Assembly: GCF_031456545.1 (NCBI RefSeq)
Contig: NZ_JAVDUV010000001.1
Span: forward strand, 248,001 to 312,000
Direction: 5' to 3'
DNA length: 64,000 bases
Source of the DNA: Agromyces sp. 3263
GTDB taxonomy: Bacteria; Actinomycetota; Actinomycetes; Actinomycetales; Microbacteriaceae
Positions 26,513 to 34,610 of the stretch are shown one piece after another (the first letter of the stretch is position 1; the number at the start of each line of letters is the position of its first letter). The notes under the pieces were generated by a model, which ran no database searches, was not told where the DNA came from, and saw only the letters and a list, made by a program, of their open reading frames with translations. A program made the translations under genes and the position numbers.

Positions 26513-27340
26513 ATGAGCCGACGCCCCCTCGCCGCCCTCGCCATCGCGGCATCCGCCAGCCTGCTGCTCGTCGCCTGCGCCGGCGGAGGCGGCGCGACCG
26601 AGGCCTCGGGCGACTACGTCACCGAGGGCAAGTTCACCATCGGCACCGGCGAGCCGGCGTACTATCCGTGGGTACAGGACGACGCGCCCGAGTCGGGCCA
26701 GGGCTTCGAGGCGGCGGTCGCGTACGCGGTCGCCGAGGAGCTCGGCTTCGCGAAGGACGACGTCGTCTGGGTGCGCACCACGTTCGACCAGGCCATCGCG
26801 CCCGGGCCGAAGGACTTCGACGTCAACCTCCAGCAGTTCTCGATCACGCCTGAGCGCGCCGAGTCCGTCGACTTCTCGTCGCCCTACTACGAGACGACGC
26901 AGGTGGTCATCACCGTCGAGGACTCCCCCGCGGCGTCCGCCACCTCGATCGCCGACCTGCAGGGGCTGCTCATCGGCGCCCAGACCGGCACGACGAGCCT
27001 CGACGCGGTCGAGCAGGTCATCGCCCCGACCGCCGGCGCACAGGTGTTCAACACCAACGACGACGCCAAGCTCGCCCTGCAGAACGGCACCGTCGACGCC
27101 ATCGTCGTCGACCTGCCGACGGCGTTCTACCTGACGGGCGTCGAGCTCGAGGGGGGCACGATCGTCGGGCAGCTGCCCGCGACGACCGGCGGCGACGAGT
27201 TCGGCTTCGTCCTCGAGAAGGACTCCCCGCTCACCGCCGACGTCACCGCGGCGGTCGACGCACTCCGCGCCGACGGCACGCTCGACGAGCTCGCCGCCGA
27301 ATGGCTCGGCGGCGACGACGCAGCACCCGAGCTCGAATGA
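26513..27340 (+). CDS. Amino-acid ABC transporter substrate-binding lipoprotein
   Basis: 275 residues. The lipoprotein signal ends in LLLVACAGG, followed by a family-3 solute-binding fold (FTIGTGEPAYYPWV; GFEAAVAYAVAEELG; VNLQQFSITPERAESVDFSSPY). It would capture a polar amino acid outside the membrane and pass it to the permease encoded next. GGAGG precedes ATG. The stop overlaps the permease start (ATGA), and the three genes form one operon. Confidence 0.93.
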   Translation: MSRRPLAALAIAASASLLLVACAGGGGATEASGDYVTEGKFTIGTGEPAYYPWVQDDAPESGQGFEAAVAYAVAEELGFAKDDVVWVRTTFDQAIAPGPKDFDVNLQQFSITPERAESVDFSSPYYETTQVVITVEDSPAASATSIADLQGLLIGAQTGTTSLDAVEQVIAPTAGAQVFNTNDDAKLALQNGTVDAIVVDLPTAFYLTGVELEGGTIVGQLPATTGGDEFGFVLEKDSPLTADVTAAVDALRADGTLDELAAEWLGGDDAAPELE

Positions 27341-28212
27341 CGGATGCCGCGGCATCCGTGGTCGACGCCTCGTGGCAGCCGAGCGAGCTCGAGCTCGGAC
27401 GACGCACGTTCCGCCGCCGCCAGACGCGCCGGTCGATCCTGGTCGGCGTCGTCTCGACGATCGTGCTCGCCGTCGCACTCGTGCTCACCCTCGCCGGATC
27501 GCCGGGGTGGGCGAGGGTGCAGGAGACGTTCTTCGATCCGCAGGTCGCCCTCGCGTCGCTGCCGCGCATCCTCGAGGGCCTCTGGCTCAACGTCCAGGTG
27601 CTCGTGGTCGCGAGTGCCGGGGTGCTGGTCGTCGCGCTGCTGCTGGCCACGCTGCGCACCCTCCGCGGCCCGGTGTTCTTCCCGGTGCGCGCGCTCGCGG
27701 CGGGGTACACCGACCTCTTCCGCGGCATGCCACTCATCATCGTGCTCTACCTCGTCGGCTACGGCGTGCCGGGCCTCGACTTCTTCCCGCGCATGCCGGC
27801 CGCGTTGTGGGGCACGATCGCGCTCATCCTCACCTACTCGGCCTACGTCGCCGAGGTCTTCCGCGCGGGCATCGAGTCGGTGCATCCGTCCCAGCGCCTC
27901 GCGGCGAGGTCGCTGGGACTGAGCCACGCCCAGGCCATGCGTCGCGTGGTGCTGCCCCAGGCGGTGCGACGCGTCACTCCCGCGCTCATGAACGACTTCG
28001 TGGCGATGCAGAAGGACGTGGGCCTCATCTCGGTGCTCGGCGCGGTCGACGCGGTGCGCGCCGCGCAGATCGAGACCGCGCACTACTTCAACTTCACGCC
28101 GTACGTGGTGGCCGGCCTCCTGTTCGTGCTGCTCGCGTGGCCGACGATCCGGCTGACCGACTGGCTCAGCGCCCGCATGCGGGCGCGTGAGCAGGCCGGG
28201 AGCGTGCTGTGA
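27337..28212 (+). CDS. Amino-acid ABC transporter permease
   Basis: 291 residues. The HisM/GlnP-type permease core spans most of the protein, with the EAA loop near residue 190 (SLGLSHAQAMRRVVLPQAVRR) and five or six helices. The ~40-residue basic N-terminal tail is cytoplasmic. It starts at the ATG overlapping the lipoprotein stop. Codons 2-7 contain an 18-bp palindrome made of two merged 10-mer copies (27341-27358). It most likely acts as a homodimer, since only one permease gene is present. Confidence 0.93.
   Translation: MTDAAASVVDASWQPSELELGRRTFRRRQTRRSILVGVVSTIVLAVALVLTLAGSPGWARVQETFFDPQVALASLPRILEGLWLNVQVLVVASAGVLVVALLLATLRTLRGPVFFPVRALAAGYTDLFRGMPLIIVLYLVGYGVPGLDFFPRMPAALWGTIALILTYSAYVAEVFRAGIESVHPSQRLAARSLGLSHAQAMRRVVLPQAVRRVTPALMNDFVAMQKDVGLISVLGAVDAVRAAQIETAHYFNFTPYVVAGLLFVLLAWPTIRLTDWLSARMRAREQAGSVL
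27341..27358. repeat. 18-bp palindrome from two merged 10-mer repeats at a gene start
   Basis: CGGATGCCGCGGCATCCG joins the 10-mer and its complement with a two-base overlap. It lies directly after the ATG of the permease gene, where a hairpin could affect initiation. Confidence 0.8.
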
Positions 28213-28952
28213 CGACGCCAGTCCTGCGGCTGCGCGGCATCCGTCGCGCCTACGGCGACCGCGTCGTGCTCCGCGGCATCGACCTCGACGTCGCCGCGCA
28301 CGAGGTGGTGGCCCTCGTCGGCGCCAGCGGATCCGGTAAGTCGACGCTGCTCCGCACGATCAACCTCACCGAACCCATCGACGACGGCATCGTGCTCCTC
28401 GACGGCGACGACGTGAGCGACCCGCGGGTCGACGCCGACCGGGTGCGCGCCCGCATCGGCGTGGTCTTCCAGCACTACAACCTGTTCCCCCACCTCAGCG
28501 TGCTCGACAACGTCACGCTCGCCTCGCGCCTGGTGCACCGGATGCCGCGGGCCGCGGCCGAGGCGCGGGCGCTCGAGCTGCTCGCCGCCATCGGGCTCGG
28601 CGAGCTGGCGCGCGCCTACCCCGACCGCCTCTCGGGCGGGCAGCAGCAGCGGGTCGCGATCGTGCGGGCCATCGCGACGTCGCCGAAGCTCCTGCTCCTC
28701 GACGAGGTCACGAGCGCCCTCGATCCCGAGCTCGTGGGCGAGGTGCTCGCGCTCGTCCGCTCGCTCGCCGAGTCGGGCACGACGATCGTGATGGCGACCC
28801 ACGAGATGGCGTTCGCACGCGACGTGGCCGACCGCGTGGTGTTCCTCGACGGCGGGCTGATCATCGAGGACCGCCCGGCTCGGGAGTTCTTCGCGGCTCC
28901 GCGCGAGGAGCGCACGCAGGAGTTCCTCGCACGGTTCCTGCCCGACGCCTGA
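28209..28952 (+). CDS. Amino-acid ABC transporter ATP-binding protein
   Basis: 247 residues with Walker A GASGSGKST, Q-loop (VVFQHYNLFPHLSVLDN), signature LSGGQQQR, Walker B LLLLDEVTSALDP and an H-loop in ATHEM. It closely follows the GlnQ/HisP pattern for polar amino-acid import. GTG at 28209 overlaps the permease stop (GTGA). Confidence 0.95.
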   Translation: MTTPVLRLRGIRRAYGDRVVLRGIDLDVAAHEVVALVGASGSGKSTLLRTINLTEPIDDGIVLLDGDDVSDPRVDADRVRARIGVVFQHYNLFPHLSVLDNVTLASRLVHRMPRAAAEARALELLAAIGLGELARAYPDRLSGGQQQRVAIVRAIATSPKLLLLDEVTSALDPELVGEVLALVRSLAESGTTIVMATHEMAFARDVADRVVFLDGGLIIEDRPAREFFAAPREERTQEFLARFLPDA

Positions 28953-28957
28953 CCCGC

Positions 28958-29806
28958 TCAGCCCGCGAGGAGCGAGCCGATCACCGGCGGCACCGCCTCG
29001 GCGACGTCGAGGGCGGTCACGGGGCCGTCCTCGACCGCGGCGGACGCGCGCCGTGCCGCCTCGCCGTGCACCCAGGACGCGGTGGCGGCGAGCGAGGTCA
29101 GCACCGTGGCATCCGTGGCGATCTGCTCGTGGTGGGTGGCGACGAGGGCCCCGAGGATGCCGCCGAGCACGTCGCCGCTGCCCGCGGTCGCGAGCCAGTG
29201 CGTGGGCGCGGTGACGGTGTACCGGCCGCCGTCGGGATCGCACACGTGCGTCACGGCGCCCTTGAGCAGCACGGCGACGCGGAGGTCCGCGGCCGCGCGC
29301 TCCGCCCAGTCCCCGGGCGCCGATCGCACCTCGTCGACGCTCGCGGGAATCTCGCGGGACGTGAGGAGGCGTGCGAGCTCACCGGCATGCGGAGTGATCA
29401 CGGTGGGCGCGGTGTGGGTGCCGACGAGGTCGAGCGCGCCGGCGTCGACCACGACGGGCACGTGCGCGGCGAGCGCGTGCGTGAGGTCGCCGAGCAGCAC
29501 GAACGAGCGACGGTTCTGGTCGATCCCCGAACCGATGAGCCAGGCCTGTACTCGGCCCGGGGCGGTGACGGTCTCCGGCCGGCGGTCGAGGACGGCGCGG
29601 GCGGGCACCCGGTGCCCGATGTAGCGCACCATGCCGACGCCCGCGCGGTGGGCCGCCTCCACTCCGAGCACCGCGGCTCCCGGGAACTCGGGTGACCCGG
29701 TGACGACGCCCAGCACGCCGCGCGAGTACTTGTCGTCGTCGGGCGCGGGCGCCGCGATCCATCCGGCCGCATCCTCGGCCGTCCACTCCTGCCACCCGGT
29801 GGTCAT
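28958..29806 (-). CDS. nnrD: ADP-dependent NAD(P)H-hydrate dehydratase
   Basis: 282 residues in the ribokinase-like NnrD (YjeF C-terminal) family. GVLGVVTGSPEFPGAAVLG at the N-terminus and the anion-hole/catalytic segment TAGSGDVLGGILGAL are diagnostic. It repairs hydrated NADH or NADPH using ADP. The epimerase domain (NnrE), often fused, is absent and must be elsewhere. TATCGT on the minus strand (29813-29818) lies six bases before ATG, giving a leaderless transcript divergent from the HAD gene. Confidence 0.92.
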   Translation of the reverse strand: MTTGWQEWTAEDAAGWIAAPAPDDDKYSRGVLGVVTGSPEFPGAAVLGVEAAHRAGVGMVRYIGHRVPARAVLDRRPETVTAPGRVQAWLIGSGIDQNRRSFVLLGDLTHALAAHVPVVVDAGALDLVGTHTAPTVITPHAGELARLLTSREIPASVDEVRSAPGDWAERAAADLRVAVLLKGAVTHVCDPDGGRYTVTAPTHWLATAGSGDVLGGILGALVATHHEQIATDATVLTSLAATASWVHGEAARRASAAVEDGPVTALDVAEAVPPVIGSLLAG

Positions 29807-29812
29807 CCACCA

Positions 29813-29822
29813 ACGATAGGTT
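29813..29822. promoter_or_regulatory. Overlapping divergent -10 elements of nnrD and the HAD gene
   Basis: TATCGT on the minus strand (29813-29818) and TAGGTT on the plus strand (29817-29822) share two bases and each lies six or seven bases before its start codon. Polymerase can probably open only one at a time. Confidence 0.55.
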
Positions 29823-29829
29823 GGGGTGG

Positions 29830-30465
29830 ATGCCGCCGACAGTCCCCGCCCCGATCAGCCTCGCCCCCCGTGTCGTCGTGTTCGACTACGGCGAGGTCAT
29901 CTCCCGTCCGCCGAGCGACGCCGACCGCGCCGCGCTCGTCGCCCGTGCCGGCGTCGACGCCGACCGGTTCTGGCCGGCATACTGGGCGCATCGTGAGGCG
30001 CTCGACCAGGGCACGGCGTCGATCGCCGAGTACTGGTCGGCGGTCGCGGCCGAGGTCGGTGCCCAATGGAACGACCTCGACGTGCACGAGCTGTGGGCGA
30101 TCGACCACCGTGGGTGGCTCAGCGTCGACGGCGGCACGCTCCGGGTGCTGCACGCCCTCGCCGACGGCGGCACGCGCCTCGCGCTCCTCTCGAACGCCGG
30201 TGCCGACTTCTCCGGATGGCTGCGCTGGGGCTCGTTCGGGCCGCTCTTCGAGCGCGTCTTCGTGAGCGGCGAGCTCGGCATGGTGAAGCCCAACGCCGAG
30301 ATCTACGAGCACGTCATCGACGAGCTCGGCATCGCGCCAGGGGAGCTGGTCTTCATCGACAACAAGTCCGAGAACGTCGAGGGCGCCCGCGCCGTCGGCG
30401 GCGACGGCCACGTCTTCACGGACGCCGCCGCGCTCGAGGCGTGGCTGCGGGAGCTGGCCGCATGA
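29830..30465 (+). CDS. HAD-superfamily hydrolase
   Basis: 211 residues. Motif I is VVFDYGEVIS, so the usual second Asp is Gly, as in the YihX-like phosphatase subgroup. Motif II is LLSNAG, motif III the Lys in GMVKPNAEIYEHV, and motif IV VFIDNKSENVEGA. The small inserted cap (residues ~15-80) is subfamily IA-like. It is probably a small-molecule phosphatase, possibly a sugar phosphatase. The ATG at 29830 follows a TAGGTT -10 by seven bases. Its stop overlaps the next gene by ATGA. Confidence 0.85.
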   Translation: MPPTVPAPISLAPRVVVFDYGEVISRPPSDADRAALVARAGVDADRFWPAYWAHREALDQGTASIAEYWSAVAAEVGAQWNDLDVHELWAIDHRGWLSVDGGTLRVLHALADGGTRLALLSNAGADFSGWLRWGSFGPLFERVFVSGELGMVKPNAEIYEHVIDELGIAPGELVFIDNKSENVEGARAVGGDGHVFTDAAALEAWLRELAA

Positions 30466-31580
30466 GCGCCGATCCCGGGGCCGCGTCGGGCCCGGCGCTG
30501 TTCCGACCGATCACGATCCGCGACCTCACGATCCGGAACCGTGTGTGGGTGCCGCCGCTCTGCCAGTACTCGGTCACCGAGCGCGACGGCGTGCCGCACG
30601 ACTGGCACCTGGTGCACCTCGGGGCGATGGCCGCGGGCGGGGCCGGGCTCGTCGTCGCCGAGGCCACGGCAGTCAGCCCCGAGGGCCGCATCTCCGACCA
30701 CGACACCGGCCTCTGGAACGACGAGCAGGCCGAGGCGTGGAGCCGCATCACCCGGTTCATCCGCTCGCAGGGCGCGGCATCCGGCATCCAGCTGGCCCAC
30801 GCGGGCCGCAAGGCCTCGGTGTGGCCCGAGCTCACACGCCGCAACGGCTCGCAGCCCATCGACGAGGGCGGCTGGCCGACGGTCTCGGCATCCGCCATCG
30901 CGTTCGACGGGCTCCGGGAACCCGAGGCGCTCGACGACGCCGGCGTCCTCGGCGTCATCGACGACTTCCGCATGGCCGCCCGCCGCGCCGTGGCGGCCGG
31001 ATTCGACGTGGTCGAGGTCCATGCCGCGCACGGGTACCTCGTGCACCAGTTCCTCTCGCCGCTGTCCAACCATCGCGACGACCGGTGGGGCGGCACCCTC
31101 GAGAACCGGGCCCGCCTGCTGCTCGAGCTCGTGCGGGCGGTCCGTGCCGAGATCGGCGAGCGGATGCCGCTGTTCGTGCGGTTCTCCGCGACCGACTGGA
31201 CCGAGGGCGGCTGGGACGAGGCGCAGACCGCGACGGTCGCCCGCTGGGCCGAGGAGGCCGGAGCCGACTTCTTCGACGTCTCCACCGGCGGTCTCGTGCA
31301 TGCGCCCATCCCCGTGGCGCCCGGCTACCAGGCGCACCTCGCCGAGTACGTCGGCGACCATGCCGGCGTTCCCGTGTCGGCGGTGGGGCGCATCACCATG
31401 CCCGACGAGGCCGAGCGGCTCGTGGCATCCGGTGAGGTCGATGCCGTGATGTTCGGCAAGGCGATGATGCGCGACCCGCACTTCGCGCTGCGCGCCGCGC
31501 ACGAGCTCGGGGCCGGCACGTCGATGTGGCCGGCGCAGTACCTGCGGGCGCGGCCCGAGGTCAACGACGGCGAGTGGTGA
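30462..31580 (+). CDS. NADH:flavin oxidoreductase, Old Yellow Enzyme family (YqjM-like)
   Basis: 372 residues, TIM-barrel FMN enzyme. The flavin-tuning PPLCQYS (Cys and Tyr as in YqjM) and HAAHGYLVHQFLSP, which holds the substrate-binding His pair, mark the thermophilic-like OYE class. RWGG and VGRITMP are also typical. It reduces activated alkenes such as enones, and may act in electrophile detoxification. It is coupled to the HAD gene by ATGA. Confidence 0.93.
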   Translation: MSADPGAASGPALFRPITIRDLTIRNRVWVPPLCQYSVTERDGVPHDWHLVHLGAMAAGGAGLVVAEATAVSPEGRISDHDTGLWNDEQAEAWSRITRFIRSQGAASGIQLAHAGRKASVWPELTRRNGSQPIDEGGWPTVSASAIAFDGLREPEALDDAGVLGVIDDFRMAARRAVAAGFDVVEVHAAHGYLVHQFLSPLSNHRDDRWGGTLENRARLLLELVRAVRAEIGERMPLFVRFSATDWTEGGWDEAQTATVARWAEEAGADFFDVSTGGLVHAPIPVAPGYQAHLAEYVGDHAGVPVSAVGRITMPDEAERLVASGEVDAVMFGKAMMRDPHFALRAAHELGAGTSMWPAQYLRARPEVNDGEW

Positions 31581-31592
31581 GGAGCGGGCAGG

Positions 31593-32024
31593 TCAGGACG
31601 AACCTGCGGCCGAGCGCATCTTCATCGCCATCTGCATCATCTCGGCCGACACCTGGCCGATGGCGAAGATGTTGTCCTCGCTGTCGCTGAACCAGGCGCT
31701 CCGCTCGTCGCCGAGCACGGCGACGCCGTCCTCGGTCTTCAGGCCGGGCAGGTCGTAGTCGTGGAAGACGACCCCGTGCGTGCGCAGCTCGGTCATGTCG
31801 CGGTCGAGGTCGTCGGTCATGAGGTTGAACGCGGTGTTCTTCGCGGTGCCCGCGAAGTCGGTGCGATAGACCATCACCACGGTGCCGCCCACGTCGTAGA
31901 AGAGGGCCCCTCCTTCGGCGTCCTCGTACACGGGGTCGCGGCCGAGCACGTCGTGCCACCACTTCTTGGCGCGGTCGATGTCGGATGCAGGGAGCACGGC
32001 GGTGGCCATGAGCTTCTCAAACAT
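31593..32024 (-). CDS. VOC (glyoxalase/bleomycin-resistance fold) family protein
   Basis: 143 residues with the betaalphabeta-beta-beta repeats of the VOC superfamily (TAVLPASDIDRAKKWWHDVLG at the start; FYDVGGTVVMVYRTDFAG). The metal ligands typical of glyoxalase I are not all evident, so this is likely a binding protein or an uncharacterised VOC enzyme. It is convergent with the OYE gene. It has a GAGGAAA ribosome site and is separated from the upstream CNNM genes by a strong terminator. Confidence 0.8.
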   Translation of the reverse strand: MFEKLMATAVLPASDIDRAKKWWHDVLGRDPVYEDAEGGALFYDVGGTVVMVYRTDFAGTAKNTAFNLMTDDLDRDMTELRTHGVVFHDYDLPGLKTEDGVAVLGDERSAWFSDSEDNIFAIGQVSAEMMQMAMKMRSAAGSS

Positions 32025-32039
32025 GATGTTTCCTCGGAT

Positions 32040-32073
32040 CCTCGGGTCGGCGTCAGTCTACGCCGACCCGAGG
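32040..32073. terminator. Terminator after the CNNM/hemolysin gene pair
   Basis: A 14-bp perfect stem (32040-32053 with 32060-32073) and a 6-base loop, between the minus-strand hemolysin-like gene ending at 32102 and the VOC gene starting at 32024. Confidence 0.8.
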
Positions 32074-32101
32074 AACGCCGAGGGCCCGATCCGGGCCTCG
32101 C

Positions 32102-33139
32102 TCAGCCGCGACGCGTCGCGTCCTGCACCTCGCCAACGAGCTCCTCGATGATGTCCTCCAGGAAGATCACGCCCGTCGTGGTGCCGTCCTCGTCGAACGC
32201 GCGCGCGACGTGCGTGCCGAGGCGGCGCATGGTCGCCAGGGCGTCCTCGAGGTCGGTGCCGTCGTAGATCGACACGAGCCGGCGTACGCGTTTCGCGGGC
32301 AGCGGATCGTCGAACTCGTCGTCGTCGAGGTCGATGACGTCCTTGAGGTGCACGTAGCCGTCGGGTTCGCCGTCGTCGCCGACGATCACGTAGCGCGAGA
32401 AGCCGTGGCGGGCGACGGCCCGCTCCACGTCGCCGGGCGTGGCCGTCGGGGGCAGGCTCACGAGGCCCGACATCGACAGGGCGACGTCGTGCACGCGCTT
32501 GGTGGTGAACTCGAACGCCGCCGTCAGGGTGCCGCTCGCGTCGTCGAGCACGCCCTCGCGGCGCGACTGGTCGACGATCGTCTGCACCTCCTCGAGCGTG
32601 AAGGTGGAGTTCGCCTCGCTCTTCGGCTCGACCCCGAAGAGCCGCAGCACGCTGTTCGCGGTCGCGTTCAGCGCCACGATGATCGGCCGGAAGAAGCGGG
32701 CGAGGAGGACGAGCGGCGGCGCGAGCAGCAGCACGGCCCGGTCGGGCACCGAGAACGACAGGTTCTTGGGCACCATCTCGCCGAACACGACGTGCAGGTA
32801 TGACACGAGCACCAGCGTGATGACGAACGCCACCGTCGACACGACCGCCTCCGACCAGCCGGTCAGGTGCAACGGCGCCTCCAAGAGGTGGTGGATGGCG
32901 GGCTCGGAGACGTTCAGGATCAGCAGCGAGCAGATCGTGATCCCGAGCTGGCTCATCGCGAGCATGAGGGTCGCGTGCTCCATGGCCCACAGGGCGGTCT
33001 TCGCGCTCCTGCTGCCCTGTTCGGCGAGCGGCTCGATCTGCGACCGGCGCGCCGAGATCACGGCGAACTCGGCGCCGACGAAGAACGCGTTGGCGATCAG
33101 GAGGACGAACAGCCAGACGATGCCGATCCAGTCGCTCAT
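32102..33139 (-). CDS. CNNM/CBS-domain membrane protein (hemolysin family), short form
   Basis: 345 residues. The N-terminal DUF21/CNNM domain (ANAFFVGAEFAVISARRSQIE) has three or four hydrophobic helices, then two CBS domains follow; the last CBS ends FLEDIIEELVGEV. Unlike its neighbour it lacks the C-terminal CorC_HlyC domain. Family members are linked to Mg/Co transport; 'hemolysin' is a historical label. The start overlaps the upstream gene's stop (ATGA). Confidence 0.9.
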   Translation of the reverse strand: MSDWIGIVWLFVLLIANAFFVGAEFAVISARRSQIEPLAEQGSRSAKTALWAMEHATLMLAMSQLGITICSLLILNVSEPAIHHLLEAPLHLTGWSEAVVSTVAFVITLVLVSYLHVVFGEMVPKNLSFSVPDRAVLLLAPPLVLLARFFRPIIVALNATANSVLRLFGVEPKSEANSTFTLEEVQTIVDQSRREGVLDDASGTLTAAFEFTTKRVHDVALSMSGLVSLPPTATPGDVERAVARHGFSRYVIVGDDGEPDGYVHLKDVIDLDDDEFDDPLPAKRVRRLVSIYDGTDLEDALATMRRLGTHVARAFDEDGTTTGVIFLEDIIEELVGEVQDATRRG

Positions 33140-34470
33140 CGGGCCACCCCCTCGGCGTCGGCGCCCTCGGCCACGGGCGCGGGCGTCGGCACGAACCGCA
33201 CCCGGTCGATCCGGCGGCCGTCGAGCCGTTGCACCACGAGCGTGCCCTCCTCGATGGGCACCTCGTCGTCCACCGACGGGAGCCGTCCGAGCTCGGCGAT
33301 GACGTATCCGGCGACGGTCTCGTAGTCGCCGTTCTCGGGCACTCGGATGCCGGTGCGCTCGAGCAGCTCGTCGGGCCGGAGGATGCCGGGGAAGCTGATG
33401 ACGTCGCCGCGGCGCACGATGCCCGCACGGGTGCGGTCGTGCTCGTCGGCGACCTCACCCACGAGCTCCTCGACGAGGTCCTCGAGCGTGGCGACGCCCG
33501 CCGTGCCGCCGTACTCGTCGACCACGACGGCCATCTGGAAGCCGCGCGCACGGAGCTCACCGAGCAGCATGTCGAGCTTCATCGTCTCGGGCACGCGCAG
33601 CGCCTCGGACTGCAGCGCGGAGGCGGGAACCTCGGAGCGCCGCTCCCGCGGTACGGCGACGGCCTGCTTCACGTGCACGAGGCCGACGATGTCGTCGAGG
33701 TTCTCGTCGAACACGGGGAATCGGGAGTAGCCGGTCTGCCGGGCGAGCTCGAGCACGGCCTCGGCGGTGTCGTGCCGCTGCACGGCGGCGACGCGCGGGC
33801 GGGGGGTCATGACGTCGGATGCATCGTGGTCGGCGAACCGCAGGGTGCGGCCGAGCAGCGTCGCGGTGTCCTGCTCGAGCAGGCCGGCGCTCGCGGAGCG
33901 GCGCACGAGGGAGGAGAGCTCCTCGGCCGAGCGGGCGCCCGACAGCTCTTCCTTGGGCTCGATGCCCACGCTTCGCAGCAGGGCGTTGGCGCTGCCGTTG
34001 AGGAGCGCGACCGCCGGCCGGAACACCCAGGTGAAGGCGCTCTGGAACGGCATCACGAGCACCGCGGTCTGGCGGGGCAGCGCGAGCGCGAAGTTCTTCG
34101 GCACGAGCTCCCCGAGCACCATCGACAGCAGCGTGGCGATGACGATGGCCGTGGTGGCGCCGATGGGCCGGACCATCCCCTCGGGCAGTCCGAGCGCGGT
34201 CAGCGGCCCCGCGAGGAGGCTGCTGATGGCGGGCTCCATCGTGTACCCGGTGAGGAGCGTGGTGAGCGTGATGCCCAGCTGCGCGCTCGACAGGTGGGTC
34301 GAGGTGATCTTCAGCGCCGAGATCGTCAGGCCGAGGCGGGTTTCGCCGCGCTCACGCCGCGCTTCGAGCTCCGCGCGATCGAGGTTGACGAGCGCGAACT
34401 CGCTCGCAACGAACAAGCCCGTGCCGATCGTGAGGAGGAGTCCGATGCCGAGGAGAATCCACTCAGACAT
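33136..34470 (-). CDS. CNNM/CBS-domain membrane protein (hemolysin family), long form
   Basis: 444 residues. An N-terminal DUF21 domain (GLFVASEFALVNLDRAELE) with four helices is followed by paired CBS domains (GLVHVKQAV; VVDEYGGTAGVATLEDLVEELVGE) and a C-terminal CorC_HlyC domain. It is probably an Mg2+ or divalent-cation transporter. The ATG at 34470 has GGAGG five bases ahead; an upstream GTG at 34476 overlaps that site and is less likely. It forms a pair with the shorter paralogue, possibly as a heteromer. Confidence 0.9.
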   Translation of the reverse strand: MSEWILLGIGLLLTIGTGLFVASEFALVNLDRAELEARRERGETRLGLTISALKITSTHLSSAQLGITLTTLLTGYTMEPAISSLLAGPLTALGLPEGMVRPIGATTAIVIATLLSMVLGELVPKNFALALPRQTAVLVMPFQSAFTWVFRPAVALLNGSANALLRSVGIEPKEELSGARSAEELSSLVRRSASAGLLEQDTATLLGRTLRFADHDASDVMTPRPRVAAVQRHDTAEAVLELARQTGYSRFPVFDENLDDIVGLVHVKQAVAVPRERRSEVPASALQSEALRVPETMKLDMLLGELRARGFQMAVVVDEYGGTAGVATLEDLVEELVGEVADEHDRTRAGIVRRGDVISFPGILRPDELLERTGIRVPENGDYETVAGYVIAELGRLPSVDDEVPIEEGTLVVQRLDGRRIDRVRFVPTPAPVAEGADAEGVAR

Positions 34471-34610
34471 CCGCACCTCCCCGTTCGGTCACGGGCGAGG
34501 GTCTATGGCCGGGCGTTTTCGCAGAGGGAGGATCGTCCATTGTGCCGTCCAGTATATCGGCGGCGGCTCGGTGGCCGAGGCGTGATCGGCCCGTCATTCC
34601 GGCCGCGCGC

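Noticed and set aside
31588..31607. GCAGGT/ACCTGC hairpin as terminator between the OYE and VOC genes
   Set aside because: Only six base pairs, overlapping the end of the VOC coding region.
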